Source: Desulfarculales bacterium UBA696 (GTDB lineage: Bacteria; Desulfobacterota; Syntrophobacteria; Syntrophobacterales; Syntrophobacteraceae). Taken from it: 40,139 bases of DNA. Position 1 is the first letter of the stretch. Each line of letters begins with the position of its first letter. The translations under genes were made by a program, and so were the position numbers. Under the pieces are notes generated by a model. It was not told the origin of the DNA and searched no databases. It worked only from the letters and a program-made list of their open reading frames with translations. This document shows positions 31,455 through 40,134 of the stretch, in pieces. The stretch lies in assembly GCA_002298995.1 (NCBI GenBank), contig DBMO01000011.1:1289-41427 (forward strand), read 5' to 3'.

Positions 31455-31504
31455 TGGGGGATCGTGCCTCCGATTTTGCCGGGCGGTTAAAAGGCACTGA
31501 TTGG

Positions 31505-32362
31505 TCAAAATCCACGGTCCTGGGCATCCAGAAAATATTTGAGTACCTGCCCCTTGTGGTTCCGGAAATCAGGTACCCAGTCGTAATCATCGACTTTGGC
31601 CCCGTGGAATATTGTTCCGGGGGGATTTGCATTCATCCGCGTCCATCTTGCCTTGCCGCGCCCGGCCAGGTTGACGAGTTCGATTGCATGTCCTTTAAAG
31701 TTCCCCTGCACGTGATCGCGCGCCGCCTGATACCTGAAATACCCGCAGGAAATTTGACCGATTGAAAGCGCCGGTTCCCGCTCTCCCCAGAAGGAAACAT
31801 CTGAGGAAGGCCATTTCTTGAGATGCTTATGGGTATCGTTCTGGGTGATATTGAACCTGTTTGACGGCCCCTCCCAGTCAAACAGATATTTTACGGAGGG
31901 AAGGTCGCAGCGGGCAAGCGCGCCGGCCGCAATGCAGATCCCGATTGAAAACGAAAAGATAGCGATATTTCCGCTCTCAACCTCGGGCAGGGCATCGAAG
32001 AATCCCAGGAGGGCCGCCAGTTCCCCCTGATGCGCCGGCCCCCAGTAATCCTCGGTCCCGCCCGTCTTTCCGCGCCCTGAAGGGTCGTAGTGGATAACGG
32101 TAAATCCGAGCGAGGCAACATCCGCCGCCGTGATGCCCCTGCCCCGGTCAAAGCCCGTCCCGCTGTCCAGGGCGCCCGGCACCAATACCACACCCGGATT
32201 TACCATTGACTCGGAAGGGCGGTGGATATGAGCGTAAAGGGCCGGCCCCGCCGGGTTGGGGACCCATATTTCGTTCTCTATGGTTTCCACCCGCTTTCTT
32301 CCGGTAAACCTTTCCAGAAATAAATCACCGAAGAAGGGGAGAAGCCTGTTCATGATTCCCAT
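31505..32362 (-). CDS. Alpha/beta hydrolase
   Basis: 285 residues. Fold features are VNPGVVLVPGALDSGTGFDRG (oxyanion region), GFTVIHYDPSGRGKTGG, and the nucleophile elbow NIAIFSFSIGICIAAG. The elbow reads S-F-S-I-G, with Ser replacing the first Gly of the canonical G-x-S-x-G. A C-terminal acid/His pair is likely in the region from about 245 on (FHGAKVDDYDWVPDFRNHKGQVLKY). It may hydrolyse an ester or thioester of the product made by the radical SAM genes, from which it is 21 nt downstream. The second ATG (residue 4) is also possible. No signal peptide is seen. Confidence 0.85.
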   Translation of the reverse strand: MGIMNRLLPFFGDLFLERFTGRKRVETIENEIWVPNPAGPALYAHIHRPSESMVNPGVVLVPGALDSGTGFDRGRGITAADVASLGFTVIHYDPSGRGKTGGTEDYWGPAHQGELAALLGFFDALPEVESGNIAIFSFSIGICIAAGALARCDLPSVKYLFDWEGPSNRFNITQNDTHKHLKKWPSSDVSFWGEREPALSIGQISCGYFRYQAARDHVQGNFKGHAIELVNLAGRGKARWTRMNANPPGTIFHGAKVDDYDWVPDFRNHKGQVLKYFLDAQDRGF

Positions 32363-32383
32363 TATGCCATAACCCGCTGTCTT

Positions 32384-33655
32384 CTATTTCCCTTTTAACG
32401 CCAGGAGCGTGTCGAAAATGGCGCCGATGAACCATGTCTTCCTGTTTATGTAATACTCTGGGTAGAGCAGGCTTTTTCCCGGAGCCAGCGCGCCTTCCCG
32501 GAGGGCTATTTCATGGAGCCGGGTGTGGGGCTCGATTCTAAGCGAGTTGAACTCGAAATGCACTTTGCGCCCCATTTGCCATTTAGCTTTGAGGCAGAAA
32601 AGGGCGATCGAGAGGAAGTTTCCCACGGTCTGACCCGGGGGGTTCTTGAAAAAATTGTAGCTTACGTCGAAGCGATTGGATTTTCTGAGCAGCCGCCAGG
32701 ATTCCCGGACCTGTGTGCTGCTGAAGTTCTTGCCAAGCATCTTCAAAACAGGATCGGAGAGGGCGTCGGGTGAAAGCATCACCGTATCGCAACCGGCACG
32801 GGCGGCCAAATCCAGAAACTCCTCGGAGATGGCGGCTTCGCTAAACCATGCCGACCATCTCACATCGATTCCGCGCCTTATGATCTCCTTGCAGATGGCC
32901 TCGGAATGGGCCCGGGGAAAATTGAATACCGAGTCCAGGAACATAAACCTTCGCGCACCGCATTCTTTTACAAGGTGCTCTATTTCGTCCGCAACGAGCG
33001 TGGGATCTTTCAGCCTGTATTGCCTGCCGTTCAAAAACCCGTAGATGCAGTAGATGCAGCCGAGTGCGCAGCCCCGCTTGGTTTCGACCCCGAGCGCGTC
33101 CCGGTCCGTGTAGTGCGACAGGGGCAATATCTTCCAGTCGGGCATTCCAAACCCGTTGAGGCTGCCATTCGGGGCCGCGCCGCTAAAGAAAACCCGGTCA
33201 TTTTTGCGGAAGTAAACGGATGGGACTTTTTCCGGCGAGTCCAGGTTCGCCAGGAGCGCCGGAAAAACGGATTCACCCTCGAGGTATACGCCCAGGTCTA
33301 CTCTCGGCTCTTTTTGCATTATCTCGGCCGCAAAGACGGAAAAACCCGATCCGCCGATTATCACCTTGGCTTCGGAGCACTCCTTTACCGCATCGAGTAT
33401 CTCACCGAGGAAGTCATAGTAGAAGACAACGGTGCGCTTGTTGGTGGAGTCGATATTGCGAAGTGAAATCCCGACCACATCCGGCGCGAAATCCACGAGC
33501 TTCGATTTCAGTTCGTCGAAAGGTCTCGGGGAGGCATTGGTATCGAACACTTTGACGTCGTGGCCGGAAAGAGACGTCTTAAGGCATGCGAGGCCGATCG
33601 GGAAAATCGGCGGCTCGGCGCCCCCCATATAGGATTGTATAAGAAGGATCTTCAT
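32384..33655 (-). CDS. Cobalamin-binding-type radical SAM protein, divergent member
   Basis: 423 residues. An N-terminal B12-binding-like Rossmann domain (about 1-150, MKILLIQSYMGGAEPPIFPIGLACLK..., with FAPDVVGISLRN and VIIGGSGFSVF) precedes the radical SAM domain with C196-x3-C200-x2-C203 (KRGCALGCIYC). It lacks the DxHxxG cobalamin ligand, as many members do. The B12 domain resembles the HPNxxPxGLxxL type rather than the neighbouring tandem copies, so it may act on a different step. Its ATG overlaps the stop of the upstream gene by one base (TGATG), so they are co-translated. The reaction is unknown; the family includes methyltransferases, cyclases and other C-C or C-S bond-forming enzymes. 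Confidence 0.9.
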   Translation of the reverse strand: MKILLIQSYMGGAEPPIFPIGLACLKTSLSGHDVKVFDTNASPRPFDELKSKLVDFAPDVVGISLRNIDSTNKRTVVFYYDFLGEILDAVKECSEAKVIIGGSGFSVFAAEIMQKEPRVDLGVYLEGESVFPALLANLDSPEKVPSVYFRKNDRVFFSGAAPNGSLNGFGMPDWKILPLSHYTDRDALGVETKRGCALGCIYCIYGFLNGRQYRLKDPTLVADEIEHLVKECGARRFMFLDSVFNFPRAHSEAICKEIIRRGIDVRWSAWFSEAAISEEFLDLAARAGCDTVMLSPDALSDPVLKMLGKNFSSTQVRESWRLLRKSNRFDVSYNFFKNPPGQTVGNFLSIALFCLKAKWQMGRKVHFEFNSLRIEPHTRLHEIALREGALAPGKSLLYPEYYINRKTWFIGAIFDTLLALKGK

Positions 33656-35136
33656 CACTTTTTCATAAACTGGTGCAAGGCCCTTATTCCAAGATAGAGG
33701 GCCTTGAAGATCGGCTTCATGGGCCTGCTGTTAAATACCGCCAGGACCGGAGAGCTGATGAGAAATTTCAGCAGCACCGACGGGAATTTGCCGTTCCTTG
33801 AGAGCACCAGGAGCAGGTTCAGGTAATTCGGCTCCCGCATTACGTAGGTTTTATTGTAGATCTCCTTCATCTCATCGCCGATCATCCCGGTCTCCCTGGC
33901 TATTTCGTAAAGGCGCGTGCCGGGGTAGAGGATCAGCGTAAAGGGCTGAATTCGAAACGGCTTGGGGATATCGGATATGAATTCGAGGCTGTCAACCTTG
34001 TCCTGAACGGTCTCCCAGGGGACATCCACAAGGAAGTCGTAGCTGGGGGCGTGCATGTTGTCCTTGAACTTGTTTATTATCTCTATGGCCTTCTTCATCC
34101 TGGAGTTATTCATGTTCTTTCGTCCGAACAACTCCTGCATGCGAACGCTTCCGCTCTCGACTCCCATCTGCACGTAGATAAGCCCCGCATCGACGAGCAT
34201 GCGCATCTTATCTTCGGAAACTGACAAAGGGCTTACCAGGCAGGAGAATGGCAGGCCTATCCTGGCCTTGTACTCGCTGCAGAACAGCTCCAGATCCTCC
34301 GCTTTCCGTGCCATGAATTCGTCGTCGGAGATCCAGATATAGTCGACATAGGGCATGTTTTCGCGCACCCACTCCAGCTCGTCCATCACGTGCGCGACCG
34401 TTCTCCAACGAAGCTTGCCCCGGCCGCCGTACATCTTGTTCACCGTATCGTTTATGCAATAGGCGCAGGCGTAGGGACAGCCGCGGCTTGTCATTGTCTG
34501 ATATCCGGTTCTGCCCAGGTAATCGGCGACTGTGCCCCTGCGAAGAAAACCCTTCATCAGATCGTGATCGAGCGGGACGATTTTACCGTCGATCATTACG
34601 TGATGGTCTTCCATCGAGTAATCGGGGAAGGCATAGCGGTTCAGGTCCGCGGGCAGCGGGCTAAGACTGTTTCGAACTATCCCCCTGCCGTTGTTTGCCC
34701 AGATGTTCTTTATATCGAAATAGGCCTCTCCGCGCGACATCGTCTCGGCAAGCTCCAGAAGCGAGTCTTCGGCTTCCCCGATGCACACCAGGTCGGCGTG
34801 GCGGATGGATTCTTCCGGCCTGATCGTTGGGTGAACTCCGCCCCAGATCACCGGCGCATCGAGCCTGCCCTTGAGCTTCTCCGTTATCTGAACGGCTCCC
34901 TCGAAAAAATTTGTCATGAGGGTTATCCCGATCAGATCCGCCCCCCGACAAAGCGAGACAAGCTCATCAAGCGAAGAGTCGGCATACCTTGGCACCCCTT
35001 CGCGGATGTTATCCCCGAAAGGGTCCGGGAGAAACACGAGCTGCGTCGCATGCCCGTGGCTTTTAAGATGCGCCGAGAGCGTGCGAATTCCGAAGCAGGT
35101 TACGTCGGGATATGGTGAAATTAGGGTTATCTTCAT
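33655..35136 (-). CDS. Cobalamin-binding-type radical SAM protein, tandem copy 3
   Basis: 493 residues. A B12-binding domain (MKITLISPYPDVTCFGIRTLSAHLKSHGH ... VIWGGVHPTIRPEES, about 1-135) and a linker lead to the radical SAM core with C220-x3-C224-x2-C227 (TSRGCPYACAYC). Further core blocks are YIWISDDEFMARK and YVQMGVESGSVRMQELFGRK. A C-terminal helical extension of about 90 residues (after about 400) carries NYLNLLLVLSRNGKFPSVLLKFL. It is a close paralogue of 35177-36769 and 38467-39975, sharing the WGG-HPT-PEE, SDDEF-AR and IGLPF blocks. AGGAA lies 7 nt before the ATG. Substrate unknown; a methyl or bond-forming reaction on a lipid or sugar precursor is inferred from context only. Confidence 0.92.
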   Translation of the reverse strand: MKITLISPYPDVTCFGIRTLSAHLKSHGHATQLVFLPDPFGDNIREGVPRYADSSLDELVSLCRGADLIGITLMTNFFEGAVQITEKLKGRLDAPVIWGGVHPTIRPEESIRHADLVCIGEAEDSLLELAETMSRGEAYFDIKNIWANNGRGIVRNSLSPLPADLNRYAFPDYSMEDHHVMIDGKIVPLDHDLMKGFLRRGTVADYLGRTGYQTMTSRGCPYACAYCINDTVNKMYGGRGKLRWRTVAHVMDELEWVRENMPYVDYIWISDDEFMARKAEDLELFCSEYKARIGLPFSCLVSPLSVSEDKMRMLVDAGLIYVQMGVESGSVRMQELFGRKNMNNSRMKKAIEIINKFKDNMHAPSYDFLVDVPWETVQDKVDSLEFISDIPKPFRIQPFTLILYPGTRLYEIARETGMIGDEMKEIYNKTYVMREPNYLNLLLVLSRNGKFPSVLLKFLISSPVLAVFNSRPMKPIFKALYLGIRALHQFMKK

Positions 35137-35176
35137 AAATGATTCCTAATGCCGGTGCCATCGCCGGGCCAAAGCT

Positions 35177-36769
35177 TCAGCTCATTCGCCAGAAGGTGCG
35201 GCTCAGATAGCGGCCTATTCTTGCTAAATCCCCTCTCAGAAGGGACCTTATGCCCTTGTAGATAACGATTGAGAGATCCCCCAGCCGGTTAAGGTTCTCG
35301 TATAAACCGGACAGGGAATCCTTATCGAATCTCTCTGCCATGCTCGTGCTCGCCAGGCGCCTTACTATCCATCTCGGGAAGTTGCAGAACCCGGCCAGAT
35401 AGAAAAGAAAATTCACATATTTTCCGTGCGGCTGGTGCAGGTGCTTGTTGTAGACGTTTCGCTTGATGTCCTCTTCGTTTTTGAAAATGCCCTCTTCCCT
35501 TGCTTTTTCGAAAAGCGGCGTTCCGGGAAAGCATACAAGCGATGACCTCTTGAGCCAGAATGGCTTCGGAAGCTTCAACACAAGGTCGAGCGTTTCGAGA
35601 TTGTCCCGGCTGGTCTCCCATGGGTTGTCGAGTATTACGTGATAGCAGGCCGGGTATATCTTTCCGTTGTATTTGGCAAGTACCGAGGCGGCTTCGAGGA
35701 GCCGCTCGTTTGAAACACCGCGGTTGTAGATCTGCTTGCCCGTCCGGCTTACAGACTGGATGCCCATCTCGACAAAGCTGAGGCCCGCGTCGATCAGGGC
35801 TTCCATTCTTTCTTCGCTAAGGGTAGTGGGACTTGCCTGGATGTGGAACGGCAGCCCGATATGCTTTTTGTACTCTTTCGAAAATTCAAGGATCTCTTCG
35901 GTCGTCCGGGCAAGAAAGGTGTCGTCGAATAGAAAGATGCTCTCGACGAATGGAAATTCCCTTTTCACCCATTCGAGCTCTTCTATGACGTGAGGCACGG
36001 ATCTTTTCCTGAGATACCTCTGCCCCTTGTACATCTTCGCCAAAGTCGCTTCGGCGCAAAACGAGCACGCGTGAGGGCAGCCCCTGGTCGTGAGGGTCTT
36101 ATAGTTTCGGGTGCGGCGGTATGAGTCCTTGAATGTCCCTTCCAGGTTTGGTTCGATCAGAAAAGAGAGCCTTAGAAGCTCCTTTGTCATCGGGACCACC
36201 GCGTCGGTTCGCAAATCGTGAACATAGTGTTCTTCAAGGCCGAAATCGAAGTGTGGGAAACGGTCGAGGTTCGTCTCCAGCGGGCGCATCGGGTTGCTCA
36301 CAATCCGGCCGTTTTCCTTCGTCCAGATATTCTGGATGTCGCTAAGCCCGCCGCCCTCGGACATCCTGGCAAGGAGTTCCAGAACCGCGTCCTCGCCCTC
36401 ACCCACGCAAACCATGTCAGCATGGTCCAGCGACTCCTCCGGCATGACGGTGGGGTGGATTCCGCCCCAGATAACCGGCGTGTTCAGGTTGGACTTTATC
36501 GCCCTTGTCAGTTGAATGGCGCGTTCGTAGTAGTTGGACATGAACGAGATGCCCACCAGGTCGGAGTCCGCGCACAGCTCCGAAACCCGGTCGAGGATTT
36601 TCGGGTCGTAAATGTATGAAAAGCTGTCCCTGAACTTGTATTTCTCGACGCCGCCCGGCAGAAAAATGTTCCTGACCTCGATCCCTTCCCGCTTTAGGAA
36701 CGAGGAAAGCGCCCTGACGCCAAAGGCGGACAAATCCAGCGGGGTAGGCGTCACAAAGGTGATTTTCAT
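35177..36769 (-). CDS. Cobalamin-binding-type radical SAM protein, tandem copy 2
   Basis: 530 residues, the longest of the set. Blocks are MKITFVTPTPLDLSAFGVRALSSFLKREGI, VIWGGIHPTVMPEESLDHADMVCVGEGED, radical SAM motif C231-x3-C235-x2-C238 (TTRGCPHACSFC), FLFDDTFLARTTEEILEF, HIGLPFHIQASPTTLSEERMEALIDAGLSFVEMGIQS and a C-terminal NFLFYLAGFCNFPRWIVRRL. The extra length is mostly a segment before the Cys motif (RLSFLIEPNLEGTFKDSYRRTRNY) and the C-terminal tail. AAGGAG lies 9 nt before the ATG. It is 40 nt upstream of copy 3 and 19 nt downstream of the 36789 gene, so these are one transcript. Function unknown. Confidence 0.92.
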   Translation of the reverse strand: MKITFVTPTPLDLSAFGVRALSSFLKREGIEVRNIFLPGGVEKYKFRDSFSYIYDPKILDRVSELCADSDLVGISFMSNYYERAIQLTRAIKSNLNTPVIWGGIHPTVMPEESLDHADMVCVGEGEDAVLELLARMSEGGGLSDIQNIWTKENGRIVSNPMRPLETNLDRFPHFDFGLEEHYVHDLRTDAVVPMTKELLRLSFLIEPNLEGTFKDSYRRTRNYKTLTTRGCPHACSFCAEATLAKMYKGQRYLRKRSVPHVIEELEWVKREFPFVESIFLFDDTFLARTTEEILEFSKEYKKHIGLPFHIQASPTTLSEERMEALIDAGLSFVEMGIQSVSRTGKQIYNRGVSNERLLEAASVLAKYNGKIYPACYHVILDNPWETSRDNLETLDLVLKLPKPFWLKRSSLVCFPGTPLFEKAREEGIFKNEEDIKRNVYNKHLHQPHGKYVNFLFYLAGFCNFPRWIVRRLASTSMAERFDKDSLSGLYENLNRLGDLSIVIYKGIRSLLRGDLARIGRYLSRTFWRMS

Positions 36770-36788
36770 CTCAGGTACTCCTTAAAAA

Positions 36789-38309
36789 CTACTCGCCCGA
36801 TCTCCCGAGCTGCATCGAGTTGAGGCGCCGCATGGCGTAGGTTTTAATCTTTTCCAGCAGGTAGACCGGGTTGTTTTTCGCGAGTGAAAAGATCAGTTTC
36901 CTATTCCTCTTGAACTTGAACCGCAGGCTGTTATTGCGGGCGAACAACCACTTTGCCATGATATCGGCCTGGAGCTTGAAAGCCTCCTCGGAGACAAATT
37001 TCATGTAGTGCGCATCGGGCCAGAAGCGGAAGCTGCTCCAGTCGGGATTTTCGGGAACAAGGCCCAGTTCCATGCACCGCTCGTAGTCGGTGCTTCCGGG
37101 CATCGGGTCCAGGATGTTGAAGGCGATCTCGGTTACTGGAAGCTCCTTCATCAGTGAGAAGGTCTGATCGAGGTCCTCGATTGTCTCGTCCGGAAAGCCC
37201 GCCATGAAGAATGCGCCGGAACCGATGCCGTATTTATCGATGAGGTTGAATGCATTGCGGATCTGATCGTTTGTAACGTCTTTTTTGATGATCCTCTTCA
37301 TCCTGTCGCTGCCGCTCTCGACCCCGATTTCGAGCTTGACGCAGCCGGATTTTTGCATGAGGGAGAGTATCTCATCGTCAACCAGGTCGGCGCGGGTAGC
37401 CGTTTTCCAGTCTATTTTCACGCCTGAATCGATCAGAGCGTTGCAGTACTTCTTGATTATATTCCGGTTGATGGTAAGGGAATCGTCCCAGAACATCACG
37501 TAGCTCGAATTATAGTCGCGCTTTAGCAGCTCTATTTCGCGGACGATGTTTTCGGGAGACCTGAAGCGCTCTCTTCTTTCCCAGAAGTTCCGCGACGAGC
37601 AGAAGCTGCATCGGAAAGGACATCCGCGCGATATGATCATGCTGCCAAGGGAGCGGAAATCGAAGGATTCCGGGTAGAGCACCGCGTCTCTCGCCGGAAA
37701 GGGGAGGGCGTCGAGGTTGTCGATGAGCTCCCGTTTGGGATTATTTACGACCTTGCCTTTCTTTTTATACGACAGGCCCTTGATGGATGAGTGATTTTTC
37801 CCGTTGCCGATCCTCGAGCAGAGGTCGAGCATCGTATATTCGCCCTCGCCCCTCACGACAAAATCCACGGCGTCGTATGCCAGGCACTGATCCGGGAGAA
37901 AAGTCGCGTGCACCCCTCCCCACACCACCTTGCACTTTGGATTGTAGCTCTTGCAAAGCCGGCTGATTTTAAGGGCAGAACCCACCATGGGAGAAAGAAG
38001 CGAAATTCCCACGACGTCGGGCTTGAAGGCTTCCAGCGACTCCCTTACTTCCCGCCATACGAAGTGGCTGTCGTCTTCGATAGCCTCATGGTATTTGCGC
38101 TGGCTGAACGAGCGGAACCGGAAAGAGGTATCGGCCTCGGTGTTTAAAAACTCCCCCTTCATCCTCGGATTCTCGGCCTGATAGATTTTGGCCTCCAAGC
38201 CGTTCTCCCTCAGAACGGATGCGATATACCCCAGGCCGAGGGGAAAATAGGGGGCGTGCCCCAGGCCCTTGAGCCTCGTATATGGCGGGTTTATCAAAAG
38301 AACTCTCAT
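36789..38309 (-). CDS. Cobalamin-binding-type radical SAM protein, BchE/methyltransferase-like branch
   Basis: 506 residues. The N-terminus is the classic MRVLLINPPY...YFPLGLGYIASVLRENG of B12-dependent radical SAM enzymes, followed by FKPDVVGISLLSPM and VVWGGVHATFLPD. The radical SAM cluster is C230-x3-C234-x2-C237 (ISRGCPFRCSFC) with RFRSPENIVREIELL, WDDSLTINR and KLEIGVESGSDRMKRIIKKD after it. It differs from the three tandem copies in having an extra charged stretch around 50-95 and the LINPPY-type start. AAGGAAG precedes the ATG. A gap of 157 nt separates it from the first gene of the array, so it might be partly independently transcribed. Substrate unknown. Confidence 0.92.
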   Translation of the reverse strand: MRVLLINPPYTRLKGLGHAPYFPLGLGYIASVLRENGLEAKIYQAENPRMKGEFLNTEADTSFRFRSFSQRKYHEAIEDDSHFVWREVRESLEAFKPDVVGISLLSPMVGSALKISRLCKSYNPKCKVVWGGVHATFLPDQCLAYDAVDFVVRGEGEYTMLDLCSRIGNGKNHSSIKGLSYKKKGKVVNNPKRELIDNLDALPFPARDAVLYPESFDFRSLGSMIISRGCPFRCSFCSSRNFWERRERFRSPENIVREIELLKRDYNSSYVMFWDDSLTINRNIIKKYCNALIDSGVKIDWKTATRADLVDDEILSLMQKSGCVKLEIGVESGSDRMKRIIKKDVTNDQIRNAFNLIDKYGIGSGAFFMAGFPDETIEDLDQTFSLMKELPVTEIAFNILDPMPGSTDYERCMELGLVPENPDWSSFRFWPDAHYMKFVSEEAFKLQADIMAKWLFARNNSLRFKFKRNRKLIFSLAKNNPVYLLEKIKTYAMRRLNSMQLGRSGE

Positions 38310-38466
38310 TCTGGCTTCCTTGCTGGAGTAAATAGGACCAATGGTTCCTTAATCTTCCCGGCCTCAAGTTGACCGCGGCTGGGGTTGCTTCGCGGCCTGG
38401 CCCCCGTGAGCGTTGTTTAATCAGCCCCGAATCAATATCCGGGCTACCCATTCCATCCCCCAGAGC

Positions 38467-39975
38467 TTACAGCCCGCTCATGTTGGGCATCAGCATTCTC
38501 TTGAATTTCTTCATGGCGATGTAGAATTCGAGGATCGCCCGCCCCACTATCGGCCTGCCCAGGCAGGCAAAAAGGTATGGGTGGATGAGCAGCTTCAGCA
38601 TACTTCGTGGAATAGGCAACTGGGCGATATCGATCAGAAAGTTCAAATAATTGGGCTTGTGCCGCGCGCCGAATACCCTGCTGTAAATTTCCCGCTGGTC
38701 GGACTTGATCAGCCCGTCCCCTTTCACCCTGTTGTACAACTGGGTCGCTGGATACGGCACCAGTGAGTAGCAGCGTATCCGGGCTTTTTTGGGAAGAGAG
38801 GCGATAAGGGAGACCGTTTCGAGCAGGTCTTCGTCCGTTTCGTAGGGATCTTCGTGGATGAAGTCGTAATAGGGGGTGAGGCGGTCGGAGAATATATCCA
38901 GTATGCGGATTGCCTCCCTCACGTGTTTCATGCTTCCGAACGTCCCACGGTTGTATTCCCGAAGCAGCCGGTCGGAGCCCGACTGAATTCCCATGCCGAT
39001 AATGGTCAGTCCCGCGTCGACCAGCACCCGGAGTTTTTCCTCCGAGACATTGGCGGGCGATACAAGGCAGTAAAACTCAAGCCCGATCTCCTTTTTGTAT
39101 CTCTCGGCGAATTCCTTGAGTTCGCTCATGGGCCGCGCGACAAATGTATCATCGCAAAAGCATATCTGGCCGAAGGGGCCGATATTGTCGAGCGCCCATT
39201 TAATCTCCCCGAGGAGGTTTTCCACGCTGCGCCTTCGAACGTATTTGGTCTTGCCGTAGAGTTCATCGAGCGGACTTTCGCCGCAGAATGTGCACGAATA
39301 GGGACATCCCCGCGTGCTTATCAACTGGTATGAAACGTCGCGGCAGTCGGTAAGGGCCGGAAAATAGAGATGCAGGTGCCGGTAAAAGGCCTCCCGGGTA
39401 AACTGGATGAACTTTCCACCCCAAAGCAGCATGTCGTCTTTAAAATTGTAGAGTGGAAATGGTAGCGAGTCCAAGTCATCGACCAGGGGGGCCGGGCCGT
39501 TGTTTACGACCAGATCGCCATTTCGCACCCATATTCCGGGAACGCTGTCGAAACCCTTCCCCGCCTCCATTCGCTTCAGCAGTTCGACTATGCTGATCTC
39601 GCCCTCTCCGACGCAGACCATGTCGGCGTGAGCCAAACATTCCTCCGGCCTTACCGTCGGGTGTATTCCGCCCCATATCACCGGCACATCGAGCCTCTTT
39701 TTTATCTCTTTTGTCAGCTGGGCCGCTGCGTCGAAGTACTGGGTCATAAGGGTTATGCCGATAAGATCGCTTCCCTTGCAGCTCTCGATTACCTGGTCCA
39801 GAACGTCCTGTTCGTAGACAAAGACGTCCACCATGTGCTGGCGGCGCATCTGGTCGCTTCGATCCGGCATGAAGAGGATTCGTGTATCGTGGCCCTCTTT
39901 TTTCAGCAGCGCGGCAAGTATCCTGATTCCCATGGAATCCGTGCTGAGGTAAGGCGAAATGAATGTCACTTTCAT
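38467..39975 (-). CDS. Cobalamin-binding-type radical SAM protein, tandem copy 1
   Basis: 502 residues, the promoter-proximal gene of the visible array. Blocks are MKVTFISPYLSTDSMGIRILAALLKKEGHD, VIWGGIHPTVRPEECLAHADMVCVGEGE, radical SAM motif C224-x3-C228-x2-C231 (STRGCPYSCTFC), CFCDDTFVARPMSELKEF, IGLEFYCLVSPANVSEEKLRVLVDAGLTIIGMGIQSGSDRLL and a basic C-terminal tail. It shares these blocks with copies 2 and 3, so all three derive from duplication, but positions around the Cys motif and in the active-site segment differ, which suggests separate substrates or steps. GGAG lies 9 nt before the ATG. Upstream of it only repeat sequence is visible before the window ends. Confidence 0.92.
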   Translation of the reverse strand: MKVTFISPYLSTDSMGIRILAALLKKEGHDTRILFMPDRSDQMRRQHMVDVFVYEQDVLDQVIESCKGSDLIGITLMTQYFDAAAQLTKEIKKRLDVPVIWGGIHPTVRPEECLAHADMVCVGEGEISIVELLKRMEAGKGFDSVPGIWVRNGDLVVNNGPAPLVDDLDSLPFPLYNFKDDMLLWGGKFIQFTREAFYRHLHLYFPALTDCRDVSYQLISTRGCPYSCTFCGESPLDELYGKTKYVRRRSVENLLGEIKWALDNIGPFGQICFCDDTFVARPMSELKEFAERYKKEIGLEFYCLVSPANVSEEKLRVLVDAGLTIIGMGIQSGSDRLLREYNRGTFGSMKHVREAIRILDIFSDRLTPYYDFIHEDPYETDEDLLETVSLIASLPKKARIRCYSLVPYPATQLYNRVKGDGLIKSDQREIYSRVFGARHKPNYLNFLIDIAQLPIPRSMLKLLIHPYLFACLGRPIVGRAILEFYIAMKKFKRMLMPNMSGL

Positions 39976-40088
39976 AATAAGAAGCTCCAGAAGAGTATTT
40001 AGCCCTCGGTAAGTCCGGAGGACCGAACAATTAAGATGAAAACTTCGTTGCGGCGCCTACCCCACGCCAGTCCGCGGCCATGTAACTC

Positions 40089-40134
40089 CTCGGTTGCGGC
40101 AAGGTCTCCCGGGCGCGTTGCCCAAATAAGATAT
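40089..40134 (+). repeat. GGTCTCC-type repeat at the window edge
   Basis: The first 23 bases (40089-40111) repeat 8616-8638 exactly. The rest (GGGCGCGTTGCCCAAATAAGA) resembles 1265-1290 and 31365-31384. This copy therefore joins the two variants of the family. Confidence 0.6.

Larger units (their letters stand above)
31158..31504. other. Repeat-rich intergenic region inside the glycan block
   Basis: 347 bases without a gene. It contains a GCAGGCC-AAA-GGCCTGC hairpin (31210-31226), the 13-mer CGGTTAAAAGGCA twice (31313-31325, 31484-31496), TATCGAAAGTC twice (31352-31362, 31410-31420), a GGTCTCC-type repeat, and the CGTCATTCCCGC inverted repeat. A weak minus-strand promoter TTGCCT-17-TACTGT (31298-31326) could serve the Wzz-like gene. 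Confidence 0.55.

Noticed and set aside
34390..35118. Plus-strand frame of 242 codons opposite a radical SAM gene
   Set aside because: It is an antisense shadow of a well-supported gene with clear motifs; its translation shows no family features.
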